A stretch of 64,000 bases of DNA. Origin: Gracilimonas mengyeensis (lineage in GTDB: Bacteria; Bacteroidota; Rhodothermia; Balneolales; Balneolaceae). The notes beneath the pieces were generated by a model, which did not search any database, had not been told where the DNA came from, and saw nothing but the letters and a program-made list of their open reading frames with translations. Where the stretch lies: assembly GCF_900182705.1 (NCBI RefSeq), contig NZ_FXTP01000015.1, positions 62,001 through 126,000 on the forward strand. Reading direction: 5' to 3'. Position 1 is the first letter of the stretch; the number at the start of each line of letters is the position of its first letter. The translations under genes were made by a program, and so were the position numbers. Shown one piece after another: positions 54,884 to 62,523 of the stretch.

Positions 54884-54913
54884 AAAAAGCCGGCTTATAG
54901 TCGGCTTTTTTTG
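54884..54913 (+). terminator. Intrinsic terminator after the bacilliredoxin gene
   Basis: AAAAAGCCG-N9-CGGCTTTTT, followed by TTTTG; the arms are 54884-54892 and 54902-54910. Starts 40 bases after the stop codon. Confidence 0.85.
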
Positions 54914-55232
54914 TTGATGCGATATCTGTCAATGACAGGTTCTGGCGCCTTTCTTCAAAAAGAATCGTCTTCCCCGTTAAGATGGAGCACAGCGGAATCG
55001 CAGAGCCGGGATCTGCAAACATATGGCGTACTACTCACTATTGTGACGTTGTTGCCCTGTGTTGCCAGTAGTAAGGAGATCGCGGGTCTGGGCCCGCGAT
55101 GACTACTTTCACATGTTATTGTTCATCTTCAATGGTGTTGTCCAACTTCGGTCAAGATTACCAGGTTGCATTGACGAGCTTTATCCCGAACTGAGATTAA
55201 ATACGAATTCGATTTAACTAAAACCTATTGCT
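54914..55232. other. Intergenic region
   Basis: 319 bases with no supportable gene. It holds a palindrome near 54927 (CTGTCA-a-TGACAG) and a strong hairpin, ATCGCGGG-tctggg-CCCGCGAT (55079-55100), both resembling other intergenic repeats. Confidence 0.5.
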
Positions 55233-55691
55233 ATGTCTTTACTACCATCGAAAGAAATACTGAAGCATCTATCCGATATCATTCATGCGGACACGCAGCA
55301 ACATGAATTTAATATCGATCTAACGGTCTCAGAGGTTCATCTTATAACCGGGTCTGGATCTTTGGATTTTGGAGGAAGCGAATTTCACGCTGCAGAATCT
55401 GTGCCGGTAAAGCCTGAGAAAGAAAATCCGGATGACGACTATGGCTGGTGGAAGCTTAAGAAGGGAACGCACCGGCTACTTTTTAACGAATCGCTGGAAG
55501 AAATCCCCAACGGGATTGCTCTCATTTCCCCGCATTCTCACGCTCAGCAAGCCGGTTTGATCACCAACTCCCGGATTATCACAGCCAGTGAGGATACGGA
55601 TCAACTATTTATGAATATTGTGGTGCCTGAAGCTGGATGCCGCATCAAAGAAAATGCGCGTATAGCAAGCTTGATAATACTGGAAGGGTAG
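55233..55691 (+). CDS. dUTPase/dCTP-deaminase-like fold protein
   Basis: 152 residues, cytoplasmic. The C-terminal half has LLFNESLEEIPNGIALISPH, SHAQQAGLITNSRIIT and VVPEAGCRIKENARIASLII, which follow the pattern of the dUTPase/Dcd beta-barrel (entry loop after a Pro-x-G strand, SLAR-like segment, then a late IAQL-like strand). The family's catalytic Asp/Tyr motif is not clear, so enzymatic activity is doubtful. The N-terminal half (MSLLPSKEILKHLSDIIHAD) is unassigned. Fold assignment is by pattern only. It is alone, convergent with the ohrR gene. Confidence 0.5.
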   Translation: MSLLPSKEILKHLSDIIHADTQQHEFNIDLTVSEVHLITGSGSLDFGGSEFHAAESVPVKPEKENPDDDYGWWKLKKGTHRLLFNESLEEIPNGIALISPHSHAQQAGLITNSRIITASEDTDQLFMNIVVPEAGCRIKENARIASLIILEG

Positions 55692-55739
55692 AAAATAACC
55701 TGCGTGTTTTGAGGCTTGAATTCCTTATGGCGAGTTAGT

Positions 55740-56198
55740 CTAATCCTTTGATTCTTTCTCTTGCAAAAACTCTATGAGCTGCTCGAGCTTCTCTTTCATG
55801 TCAATCAGCTCGTTTATGTTCAGTTCATCGCCGGATGAGAGTCCCTCAGTTAGAGACCGTGGAATGTGTACCGCCTGCTCCTCCATATCTTTACCCTCTT
55901 GGGTCAGATATATCAGTACTTTCCGTTGATCTTCTTTAGATTTTTTTCGCTTGATAAGTCCCTGTTTCTCCATTCTTTTCAACAAGGGAGTTACGGTATT
56001 GGTATTCAATACCAGTCTTTCGGTGATGCGATTGATGGAGATCCCTTCTTCTTCCCAAAGAACCAGCAGTACCAGGTATTGTGGATAGGTAATGTTTAGT
56101 TCATCCAGATAAGGTTGGTACTGTCGGATAATCAATCGTGACGCAGCATAGACTGGAAAACAAATCTGGTGGTCGAGTTTAAGTTCTTCCGTACTCAT
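55740..56198 (-). CDS. ohrR: MarR-family peroxide regulator OhrR
   Basis: 152 residues. The opening LDHQICFPVYAASRLIIRQY matches OhrR proteins, with the reactive cysteine near residue 12, followed by YQPYLDELNITYPQYLVLLV. The winged helix is in NRITERLVLNTNTVTPLLKR with the wing LIKRKKSKEDQRKVLIYLT. One-Cys OhrR proteins repress ohr until oxidised by organic hydroperoxide. It is third in an ohr-doxX-ohrR operon, 74 bases after doxX, on the minus strand. Confidence 0.92.
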   Translation of the reverse strand: MSTEELKLDHQICFPVYAASRLIIRQYQPYLDELNITYPQYLVLLVLWEEEGISINRITERLVLNTNTVTPLLKRMEKQGLIKRKKSKEDQRKVLIYLTQEGKDMEEQAVHIPRSLTEGLSSGDELNINELIDMKEKLEQLIEFLQEKESKD

Positions 56199-56272
56199 AA
56201 GACTGAAAGGTGATTAATTCCAAATTTTCGTTGGCATGCACCTAAGTAGACAATCAGGTACCAAGGTGGAAT

Positions 56273-56725
56273 TTAACCATTCTTTTGCAGTTTTTTCCAA
56301 TATTGCCAGGCACCGGTACTCCATAGGGCCCAAACGACTAACACGGGTTGAAAGAACAAACGAATGAGCCGTGCCCGGTCGGTATCAAGGCCAAATGCAT
56401 CAATACCATTTACGTATTGAGATATATTACCGGGAAATATAAGCACGAAGAACAAAGCGGTAACCCAGCCTGCATAAACCCGGTATTTTTTTAAGAAGAT
56501 GAGAGAGAATCCCAGAGCTAACTCCGCAATGCCCGAAAGTACAACCACCAAATCACCCGACAGTGGGACCCAGTTTGGAACCTGGGCCAGGAATTCTGTT
56601 CGAGCCCAGGTAAGATGTCCAGTACCGGCAAGAATCAGGTTAATTCCCAGTAGAATCCGGAAAATATGGTGAACCAGTTTGTAGTTAACAGTTGGGGATT
56701 TTTCAGAAATATCTCCGAGATCCAT
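56273..56725 (-). CDS. DoxX-family membrane protein
   Basis: 150 residues with four predicted membrane helices (about 15-35, 60-85, 90-110, 128-145). The DoxX-like pattern includes LVHHIFRILLGINLILAGTG and VVLSGIAELALGFSLIF, ending LVVWALWSTGAWQYWKK. DoxX proteins associate with redox or hydroperoxide systems. It is in the middle of the ohr-ohrR operon, 8 bases after the ohr stop, so a membrane-linked part in peroxide stress is likely. Confidence 0.85.
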   Translation of the reverse strand: MDLGDISEKSPTVNYKLVHHIFRILLGINLILAGTGHLTWARTEFLAQVPNWVPLSGDLVVVLSGIAELALGFSLIFLKKYRVYAGWVTALFFVLIFPGNISQYVNGIDAFGLDTDRARLIRLFFQPVLVVWALWSTGAWQYWKKLQKNG

Positions 56726-56733
56726 TATTCTGG

Positions 56734-57150
56734 CTACTTAAGATTTACGGTAACATCCACATTGCCATCCAGTGCCTTGGAATAAGGACAGGTTGCATGT
56801 GCTTTTTCGAGCAATTTCTGGGCATCGTCTTTGTCTACGCCTGAAATCTCTATGTCCAGTGTTACCTCAAGGTCTAAGTCAGTCGCCGACTGTGCATTTA
56901 ATCCTACGGTAGCGGTGGTTTTGGATTCTATTTCTTTATCAGCAGCCTTGGCTACATAATTGAGGGCACTATCAAAACAGGCCGCATAACCAGCCGCAAA
57001 CAGTTGCTCCGGATTCGTGAAAGCCCCGCCCGAGCCACCCATCGATTCTGGTACGGCAACTTGCAGGTCTAGTACACCGTCTTCGCTTTTAACTTTTCCT
57101 TCTCGTCCGCCTTCAGCTTTTGCTGAGGTTTTATAAATCATCTTTCCCAT
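56734..57150 (-). CDS. ohr: Organic hydroperoxide resistance protein
   Basis: 138 residues from the ATG at 57150, the standard Ohr length; longer upstream readings add unconserved residues. OsmC/Ohr fold: IYKTSAKAEGGREGKVKSED, PESMGGSGGAFTNPEQLFAA, then the two catalytic cysteines in GYAACFDSAL (about 60) and HATCPYSKALD (about 125). It reduces organic hydroperoxides by a dithiol mechanism with lipoamide. First gene in the ohr-doxX-ohrR operon. Palindromes at 57176-57189 and 57214-57225 upstream are operator candidates. Confidence 0.95.
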   Translation of the reverse strand: MGKMIYKTSAKAEGGREGKVKSEDGVLDLQVAVPESMGGSGGAFTNPEQLFAAGYAACFDSALNYVAKAADKEIESKTTATVGLNAQSATDLDLEVTLDIEISGVDKDDAQKLLEKAHATCPYSKALDGNVDVTVNLK

Positions 57151-57175
57151 TGGTTTGATTGTTAAGTTAAATTTA

Positions 57176-57225
57176 TATCGTTCACGATACAATTTAAGGA
57201 ATCACTAATTAACATCGCAAGCGAT
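57176..57225. promoter_or_regulatory. Candidate OhrR operator region
   Basis: Two perfect palindromes: TATCGT-tc-ACGATA (57176-57189) and ATCGC-aa-GCGAT (57214-57225), 26-75 bases upstream of the ohr start on the minus strand, with TACAATTT between them at 57188-57195. OhrR dimers bind AT-rich dyads, so autoregulation by OhrR is plausible, but the binding site was not established. Confidence 0.45.
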
Positions 57226-57548
57226 ATATTTTTTTGAGAGGGAAGAAAATCCCTGAGATAAAAAAATCGCGCACAAGAAGGGTTTGATCAGAAGCAAATA
57301 TGTAGTTGAAAATTCTTGTAAATGAATATTATGAGACTGAATATGATGCTTTTTTAGAAAATATTTGAGCAGAAAATTGGCGGTAAAAAAGCGCTTTTCT
57401 AATGATTTAGATATGATTGATTTTTCCTTTAAAGAATAAATATGAAGAAGAGTTGAATTATTTTTTGATTAGCTGTTGATATGCATCGTTATCCTTTTTA
57501 ATGTATGGGCCGAGCGAAGAACTAAATCGCTGAACCGAAAAAAATACG
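57226..57548. other. Promoter-proximal region of the sulfur leader
   Basis: AT-rich stretch between divergent ohr and the leader peptide. No strong promoter consensus; TATTTTTTG (57454-57462) is one base long for a -7 box. No supportable gene. Confidence 0.4.
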
Positions 57549-57668
57549 ATGAAAACTCAGAATTACATTCAAACTACTACCGCTGCTACTGAGCAAGCAA
57601 TGAACTGCTGCTGTATGTGTATGTGTATGATGTGTAACACTCCGACGGTAGTGGATGTAATGTGCTGA
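57549..57668 (+). CDS. Cys/Met-rich leader peptide, 39 residues
   Basis: A 39-codon frame from ATG (57549) to TGA (57666). It begins MKTQNYIQTTT and holds seven Cys and seven Met; residues 19-29 read NCCCMCMCMMC and residue 39, the last, is Cys. The pattern cannot be a normal folded domain. Its stop codon lies 22 bases before an intrinsic terminator and 160 bases before a sulfurtransferase gene that opens a sulfur-assimilation cluster. A leader peptide whose translation reports cysteine (and methionine) supply is the natural reading. No strong Shine-Dalgarno precedes it, as is usual in this phylum. Whether the frame is translated is inference. Confidence 0.75.
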   Translation: MKTQNYIQTTTAATEQAMNCCCMCMCMMCNTPTVVDVMC

Positions 57669-57707
57669 TGATTTAAGATAATCAACAACAAAGCCCGCTA
57701 CCTGTCG
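57643..57707 (+). promoter_or_regulatory. Candidate antiterminator pairing
   Basis: CGACGGTAGTGG (57643-57654), inside codons 32-36 of the leader, can pair with CCGCTACCTGTCG (57695-57707): 12 pairs, one G-U (652-697), one bulged T at 703. This uses 57695-57699 of the terminator 5' arm, so it excludes the terminator. A ribosome held on the Cys cluster (57606-57635) leaves the first strand free; one at the stop codon (57666) covers part of it. Confidence 0.65.
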
Positions 57708-57725
57708 CAGGAAGCGGGCTTTTTT
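57691..57725 (+). terminator. Attenuator terminator of the sulfur cluster
   Basis: AAGCCCGCT (57691-57699) pairs perfectly with AGCGGGCTT (57713-57721), with inner CCT/AGG (701-703 with 709-711) and loop GTCGC, then TTTTT. It is a strong, G-C rich intrinsic terminator located before, not after, the coding genes. Confidence 0.85.
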
Positions 57726-57828
57726 GTGTTTTACGGTTCATAAAAATTCTCCCCGCCTCTCTGCTTCAGCGTAGCGCTTTGTGAAAATTTTGCTAAAACA
57801 AACAATAAACACACAAAGCTAAATAATC

Positions 57829-58671
57829 ATGTCTGAAGTATTAACTCAAAAGAAAACCTTAGTCACAACCGACTGGGCTGCCGAACATCTCAACGATGAA
57901 AGCACCCGGTTTGTAGAAGTAGATGTAAACACTAAATCCTATGACTCGGGACATATCCCGGGTGCAGTAGGCTGGAACTGGAAAGAGCAATTGCAGGACC
58001 AGCTGCGACGCACTATCGCTTCCAAAGAAGATTTCGAAAATCTGTTAGAGGAGTCCGGCATTTCCAATGATACCACCATTGTGCTCTATGGCGATAATAA
58101 CAACTGGTTTGCCGCATGGGCCTATTGGCTGCTGAAGTATTACGGCCACGAAGATGTGCGTATTCTGGACGGGGGACGTAAAAAGTGGGAAGCCGAGGAC
58201 CGCGAACTCACCACAGATGAGCCTTCTTATGATTCCGCTGAATACACCATCGGGGAAGTAAAAGATGAGTACCGTGCATTCCGCGATGACATCCTGCCTA
58301 AATTAAACGCCGATGACTTTGGCCTGGTAGACGTACGTTCACCCGAAGAATTCCGAGGAGAAATTCTTGCACCTCCAGGACTTAACGAACTTTCCCAGCG
58401 CCCTGGCCATATTCCCGGAGCCTCTAATATTCCGTGGAGTAAAGCTGTGAATGAAGACGGCACCTTCAAATCCAAAGAAGAGCTCGAGAAGCTGTATGCG
58501 GATGAAGGTATCACGCCTGATAAAGAGATCATTGCTTACTGCCGAATCGGAGAGCGCTCTGCTCATTCCTGGTTCGTACTCAACGAGTTACTCGAATTCC
58601 CGAATGTACGGAATTACGACGGTTCCTGGACGGAATGGGGTAATCTCATCGACGCACCTATTGACCGGTAA
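57829..58671 (+). CDS. Thiosulfate sulfurtransferase (rhodanese)
   Basis: 280 residues, two rhodanese domains. The N-terminal one (about 10-130) is inactive, with FVEVDVNTKSYDSGHIPGAV. The C-terminal one has the active-site loop IIAYCRIGERSAHSWFVL, with catalytic Cys near 237; CRIGERS is typical of CysA-type thiosulfate sulfurtransferases. It moves sulfane sulfur from thiosulfate to thiols or cyanide. First gene behind the Cys/Met leader and attenuator, so its expression should respond to sulfur amino acids. Whether downstream genes share this transcript is unclear because 334 bases separate it from the sulfite reductase. Confidence 0.9.
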   Translation: MSEVLTQKKTLVTTDWAAEHLNDESTRFVEVDVNTKSYDSGHIPGAVGWNWKEQLQDQLRRTIASKEDFENLLEESGISNDTTIVLYGDNNNWFAAWAYWLLKYYGHEDVRILDGGRKKWEAEDRELTTDEPSYDSAEYTIGEVKDEYRAFRDDILPKLNADDFGLVDVRSPEEFRGEILAPPGLNELSQRPGHIPGASNIPWSKAVNEDGTFKSKEELEKLYADEGITPDKEIIAYCRIGERSAHSWFVLNELLEFPNVRNYDGSWTEWGNLIDAPIDR

Positions 58672-59005
58672 CTGCCAGATGTAAAGGCCAGATTCCAATT
58701 CTTGGATCAACTGGCAATATAAATCTACCAACGATTGGTTATCCGGGGCACATTCACTCATATCGATGTTGCCCCGGTGACACCAATAACGTTCAAAAAT
58801 CACCCAACAAATACAGCCTTAGTATGGGATGGAATAAGTGAAAGCGACAAACGCGGAATAATTAATAAGGCTTAAAACAAGATTAAATGCCAAACCTGAT
58901 TCAAGCGTCCCGCTTGGAACAATTAGTTTCTGAAGGTGAGACGGTTGAAACGGGCATTGGTTTTCGAAACGATCAAAAGATATTTAGACGGTACAAAGCA
59001 AATCA
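58672..59005. other. Intergenic region inside the sulfur cluster
   Basis: 334 bases with a CAAGC-N5-GCTTG hairpin at 58902-58916. I see no supportable gene and no clear terminator, so read-through from the sulfurtransferase gene or a separate promoter are both possible. Confidence 0.5.
58902..58916. repeat. CAAGC-N5-GCTTG hairpin repeat, copy 4
   Basis: CAAGCGTCCCGCTTG in the context ATT-hairpin-GAAC, 90 bases upstream of the sulfite reductase gene. Confidence 0.6.
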
Positions 59006-60679
59006 ATGAGTAAAAAGAAACTGAGTAAACTCGAAAGAATTAAAGAAGAAAGCGCCTATTTGAGAGGCCCGTTGGATGTTGAAGTCACAAACGATGAAGA
59101 TCATTTTAGCAAGGATGCCATACAGGTATTGAAGTTCCACGGTACCTATCAGCAGGATGACCGTGACCTGAGAGATGGCCGGGACAGGCATTATATGATG
59201 ATGATCCGCAGCCGCACGCCCGGGGGTAAATTAACGCCCGAGCAGTACCTGGCTGTTGACAAGATTGCTGATGAGTATGCAAATAGTACCATTCGTGTAA
59301 CCACACGTCAGGCTTTTCAATACCACGGAATCATTAAAAATGAATTGAAAAAGACGCTGCAGGAAGTAAATGACGCACTCATAACTACGCTCGGGGCCTG
59401 CGGGGATATCGTGAGAAATGTGATGGCGACCCCGGCACCGGATATTGACGGGCGTCAGGCGCAGGTACAAAAATTTGCCGATGAGCTTTCCGATATTTTG
59501 CTGCCGGCCTCCAAGGCCTATCACGAGATCTGGCTGGACGGTGAAAAAGTATATTCCGGGAAAGAAGAAGTGGAAGTGGGGGAGCCGTTGTATGGCGACA
59601 CGTACCTTCCTCGGAAATTCAAAATTGGGGTGGCACTACCCGGAGATAACAGTATTGATGCGTACACCCAGGATATTGGTTTAGTAGCCCTGTTTGATGA
59701 CAATAAAGACATTGAGGGGTTTGATATCATTGTAGGAGGTGGTATGGGTATGCACCATCGCAAGCCGGAGACTTTTCCAAGGCTAGGTGATCATCTTGGG
59801 TACATCCCCAAAGAAAAAGTGGTGGAAGTGGTAAAAGCTATCATTGGGATCCAGCGCGATCACGGAAACCGAAAGAACCGCAAGCAGGCCCGCATGAAGT
59901 ATTTAATTCACGACTGGGGGCTGAAGAAATTCAAAGAAGAGCTGGTGAGCCGGCTTGGGTATGAACTGGAACCTTGGCGTGAACTGCCCGAATTTGAACT
60001 GGATTTATATCTCGGCTGGAACAAGCAATCGGACGGGAATTGGTTTTTGGGGCTTTCAGTCGAAAACGGTCGCATTAAAGACGAGGGAGAATTACAGCTG
60101 AAAACAGCGCTCCGCAAAGTGGTGGAAAAGTACCATACGGAAGTGCGCATGACCCCGAATCACAATGTGTTGCTCACCGACATCAAGGAAGATAAAAAAG
60201 AAGAAATTGAAGCCTTATTTCATGAGCATGGGGTGTTGCTGGATGATGAGATTCCCAACCTGGTGAAGTTTTCTATGGCTTGCCCGGCGCTACCCACTTG
60301 CGGATTGGCCATTACCGAATCAGAGCGGGCACTGCCGGATGTGATTCGGGATTTAAACGATGTGGTAGAAGAACTGGGATTACAGGATGAAAAATTATCG
60401 GTACGGATGACCGGCTGCCCCAATGGCTGCTCAAGACCGTATGTAGCCGATATTGGTTTTGTGGGACGGTCCCTGGATCAATACTCTATTTTTATAGGGG
60501 GAAATCCTTCGGGCACCCGGCTCAACCAAAAATATAAAGACATGGTTTACCGGAAGGATCTGGTGGAGGAAGTTCGTCCGTTGTTGGAGCACTACAAACA
60601 GGAAAGAACGAACGGCGAATCTTTCAGTGATTTCTGGAACCGTGTCGGTATTAAAGAAGACTTCCAAATCCCTGCATAA
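59006..60679 (+). CDS. Sulfite reductase (ferredoxin-type, siroheme and [4Fe-4S])
   Basis: 557 residues, single-polypeptide NirA/CysI-like reductase. The two parachute domains start GGKLTPEQYLAVDKIADEYA and ELQLKTALRKVVEKYHTEVR. The cofactor cysteines are CPALPTCG (C-x5-C, about 430) and MTGCPNGCSRPYVADIG (C-x3-C, about 480), the layout that bridges a [4Fe-4S] cluster and siroheme. It reduces sulfite to sulfide. A nitrite reductase of this family reads similarly, but the genomic setting (APS reductase, siroheme synthesis, sulfurtransferase) favours sulfite. No flavoprotein subunit is present. cobA starts two bases after its stop codon. Confidence 0.9.
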   Translation: MSKKKLSKLERIKEESAYLRGPLDVEVTNDEDHFSKDAIQVLKFHGTYQQDDRDLRDGRDRHYMMMIRSRTPGGKLTPEQYLAVDKIADEYANSTIRVTTRQAFQYHGIIKNELKKTLQEVNDALITTLGACGDIVRNVMATPAPDIDGRQAQVQKFADELSDILLPASKAYHEIWLDGEKVYSGKEEVEVGEPLYGDTYLPRKFKIGVALPGDNSIDAYTQDIGLVALFDDNKDIEGFDIIVGGGMGMHHRKPETFPRLGDHLGYIPKEKVVEVVKAIIGIQRDHGNRKNRKQARMKYLIHDWGLKKFKEELVSRLGYELEPWRELPEFELDLYLGWNKQSDGNWFLGLSVENGRIKDEGELQLKTALRKVVEKYHTEVRMTPNHNVLLTDIKEDKKEEIEALFHEHGVLLDDEIPNLVKFSMACPALPTCGLAITESERALPDVIRDLNDVVEELGLQDEKLSVRMTGCPNGCSRPYVADIGFVGRSLDQYSIFIGGNPSGTRLNQKYKDMVYRKDLVEEVRPLLEHYKQERTNGESFSDFWNRVGIKEDFQIPA

Positions 60680-60681
60680 TT

Positions 60682-61503
60682 ATGAAAACCTATCAACCTA
60701 AGAAAGAAGGAAAAGTATACCTGGTAGGGGCTGGCCCCGGAGATCCCGGATTAATAACGGTGAAAGGAGCCGATACCCTGCGCCAGGCTGATGTGATTGT
60801 GTACGACCGGCTGGCCAATCCCGAATTGCTGGATTACACTCCAGAAGATTCTGAACATATTTATGTAGGAAAGAAGCCGGGGAAGCCATCCGTATCACAA
60901 GAACAAATTAATACCATTTTGGTAGCGAAAGCACAGGATGGGAAAACCGTGGTCCGGCTAAAAGGGGGAGATCCCTTTGTGTTTGGGCGCGGAGGAGAAG
61001 AATGCGAGGCTTTGAAAGCGCAACAAGTAGCTTATGAAGTGATTCCCGGCATCAGCAGTGCTTTATCGGCGCCGCTGTTTGCGGGAATACCAGTCACTCA
61101 TCGCAAAGTAGCCCGCTCGTTTACCGTAGTAACCGGTCATACCATAACCGGAACCAATGCCTTTGACAACTGGGGACATCTGGCCCATGCCGATACCCTG
61201 GTTGTACTAATGGGTGTTAAAAATCTGGCTAAGATTACGGATTTACTCATTGGGCTTGGCAAGGATCGTAGCACCCCTGTTGCGGTAATCGGGAAAGCAA
61301 CGTACAAGGACCAGCAAACGGTTTTAGGTACGTTGGAAAACATAGCTGAAAAGGCCTCGCATTCCACTCCTCCGGCAACCATTGTAATTGGTGAATTGGC
61401 CGCCAAGGCTGATGAGCTGGCGTGGTTTAAAGAGAAACAAACACAATTGCTGGGATCACAAGCTAAAGAATCAGCATCAAAACTGGCACATTTTGCAGGA
61501 TAA
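60682..61503 (+). CDS. cobA: Uroporphyrinogen-III C-methyltransferase
   Basis: 273 residues. SUMT/CysG-C family: KVYLVGAGPGDPGLITVKGA, DVIVYDRLANPELL, VVRLKGGDPFVFGRGGEECE, VIPGISSALSAPLFAGIPVT and HRKVARSFTVVTGH are all conserved. It methylates uroporphyrinogen III at C2 and C7 to give precorrin-2, the siroheme precursor needed by the sulfite reductase. It is two bases behind that gene and 13 bases ahead of cysH, an operon. Confidence 0.95.
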   Translation: MKTYQPKKEGKVYLVGAGPGDPGLITVKGADTLRQADVIVYDRLANPELLDYTPEDSEHIYVGKKPGKPSVSQEQINTILVAKAQDGKTVVRLKGGDPFVFGRGGEECEALKAQQVAYEVIPGISSALSAPLFAGIPVTHRKVARSFTVVTGHTITGTNAFDNWGHLAHADTLVVLMGVKNLAKITDLLIGLGKDRSTPVAVIGKATYKDQQTVLGTLENIAEKASHSTPPATIVIGELAAKADELAWFKEKQTQLLGSQAKESASKLAHFAG

Positions 61504-61516
61504 AAAGCGGGAGAGC

Positions 61517-62275
61517 ATGCAGGAAGTACCGGAAAAAATACCACTCGATTTTGAACCAACAACAGAGAACCTGGATCAACTAAATGCCTATTTCGAAAAG
61601 CAGGGCCATACTGCTTTGTTGAAATGGGGATTTGAGACCTTCGGGGAAAAGATGGTGCTGGGAACAGGCTTTGGACCATCCGGGGTATTTCTGATTCATC
61701 AGCTACAGCAGCACGAGATTGATATCCCGGTTTTTTATATAGATACCCACCTGTTATTTGATTCTACTTATGAATTGAAAGAAGTACTGGAACAGAAGTA
61801 TGGTATTGATATCACCCGAATTGGTACCGACTTGACGGTACGGGAGCAGGCTAAGAAATACGGAGACGAGTTGTGGAAACGAAATCCTAACCGGTGCTGC
61901 TATATACGCAAAGTGCTACCTCTCAAGAATTACCTGGAAGATAAAAAAGCATGGATCACAGGAATCCGGCGCAGCCAGTCTGATTCCCGCAAAAGTGCCA
62001 GGATGATTGAATGGGATGCAGAAAATGAAGTCGTTAAAATAAACCCGCTGGTGCAATGGAACGGGGAGGAGATCTGGTATCACATCGATCGGCTGGACCT
62101 GCCTTATAATCCAATGCATGATGAAGGCTATCCGAGCATTGGCTGTATTCCCTGCACCAGTCCGGTCTATGTTTCCAAGGAAAGCGACGACCGTAACGGG
62201 CGCTGGGATGGCCAGCAGAAAACAGAGTGCGGTATTCACATGCCGGCTAATGTATTGAACGGCAAAGAGGAATAA
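61517..62275 (+). CDS. cysH: Adenylyl-sulfate (APS) reductase, CysH family
   Basis: 252 residues from the ATG at 61517, which follows GGGAG; longer readings upstream lie inside cobA. CysH fold: LGTGFGPSGVFLIHQLQQHE (PP-loop start), YIDTHLLFDSTYEL, then RNPNRCCYIRKVLPLKNYL and GCIPCTSPV, the CC...C-x2-C ligand set of a [4Fe-4S] cluster. The catalytic Cys is in TECGIHMP near the C-terminus. The four-cysteine layout marks thioredoxin-dependent APS reductase rather than PAPS reductase. It supplies sulfite to the reductase encoded two genes upstream. Confidence 0.92.
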   Translation: MQEVPEKIPLDFEPTTENLDQLNAYFEKQGHTALLKWGFETFGEKMVLGTGFGPSGVFLIHQLQQHEIDIPVFYIDTHLLFDSTYELKEVLEQKYGIDITRIGTDLTVREQAKKYGDELWKRNPNRCCYIRKVLPLKNYLEDKKAWITGIRRSQSDSRKSARMIEWDAENEVVKINPLVQWNGEEIWYHIDRLDLPYNPMHDEGYPSIGCIPCTSPVYVSKESDDRNGRWDGQQKTECGIHMPANVLNGKEE

Positions 62276-62328
62276 TTGGAAGTTAGCTGTCAGGCTTCAG
62301 CTTTTAGCCTTTGAAAATAGCGATCTTC

Positions 62329-62352
62329 GTTCCAACGCAGAGCGTGTGGAAC
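62329..62352. repeat. CTCTGCG-type hairpin repeat, copy 3
   Basis: GTTCCA/TGGAAC with inner ACGC/GCGT around AGA; the strand-reversed form of the copies at 25672 and 43578. Confidence 0.55.
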
Positions 62353-62395
62353 GAGAAAAAGTGGAAAAGAAAGGCCAAAATCACGGTTTCTGGTT

Positions 62396-62441
62396 CAAGC
62401 GTCTCGCTTGGTCCTAACTGTTGCCACAAGCGGGACGCTTG
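62396..62441. repeat. Pair of CAAGC-N5-GCTTG hairpins, copies 5 and 6
   Basis: CAAGCGTCTCGCTTG (62396-62410) and CAAGCGGGACGCTTG (62427-62441), 16 bases apart. Both have 5- or 6-bp perfect stems. This is the only place where the family occurs as a pair, in the gap between cysH and the siroheme synthase gene. Confidence 0.6.
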
Positions 62442-62523
62442 CGTCAGGTGAAGCTTTCAGCCCCTGGAACGAGGGAAACAGCCGAAATCACTATATCACC
62501 ATATCATAAAATTACCCAACACT

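Noticed and set aside
54911-55102. A 63-codon frame after the bacilliredoxin terminator
   Set aside because: It overlaps the strong hairpin at 55079-55100 and has no recognisable feature or ribosome site.
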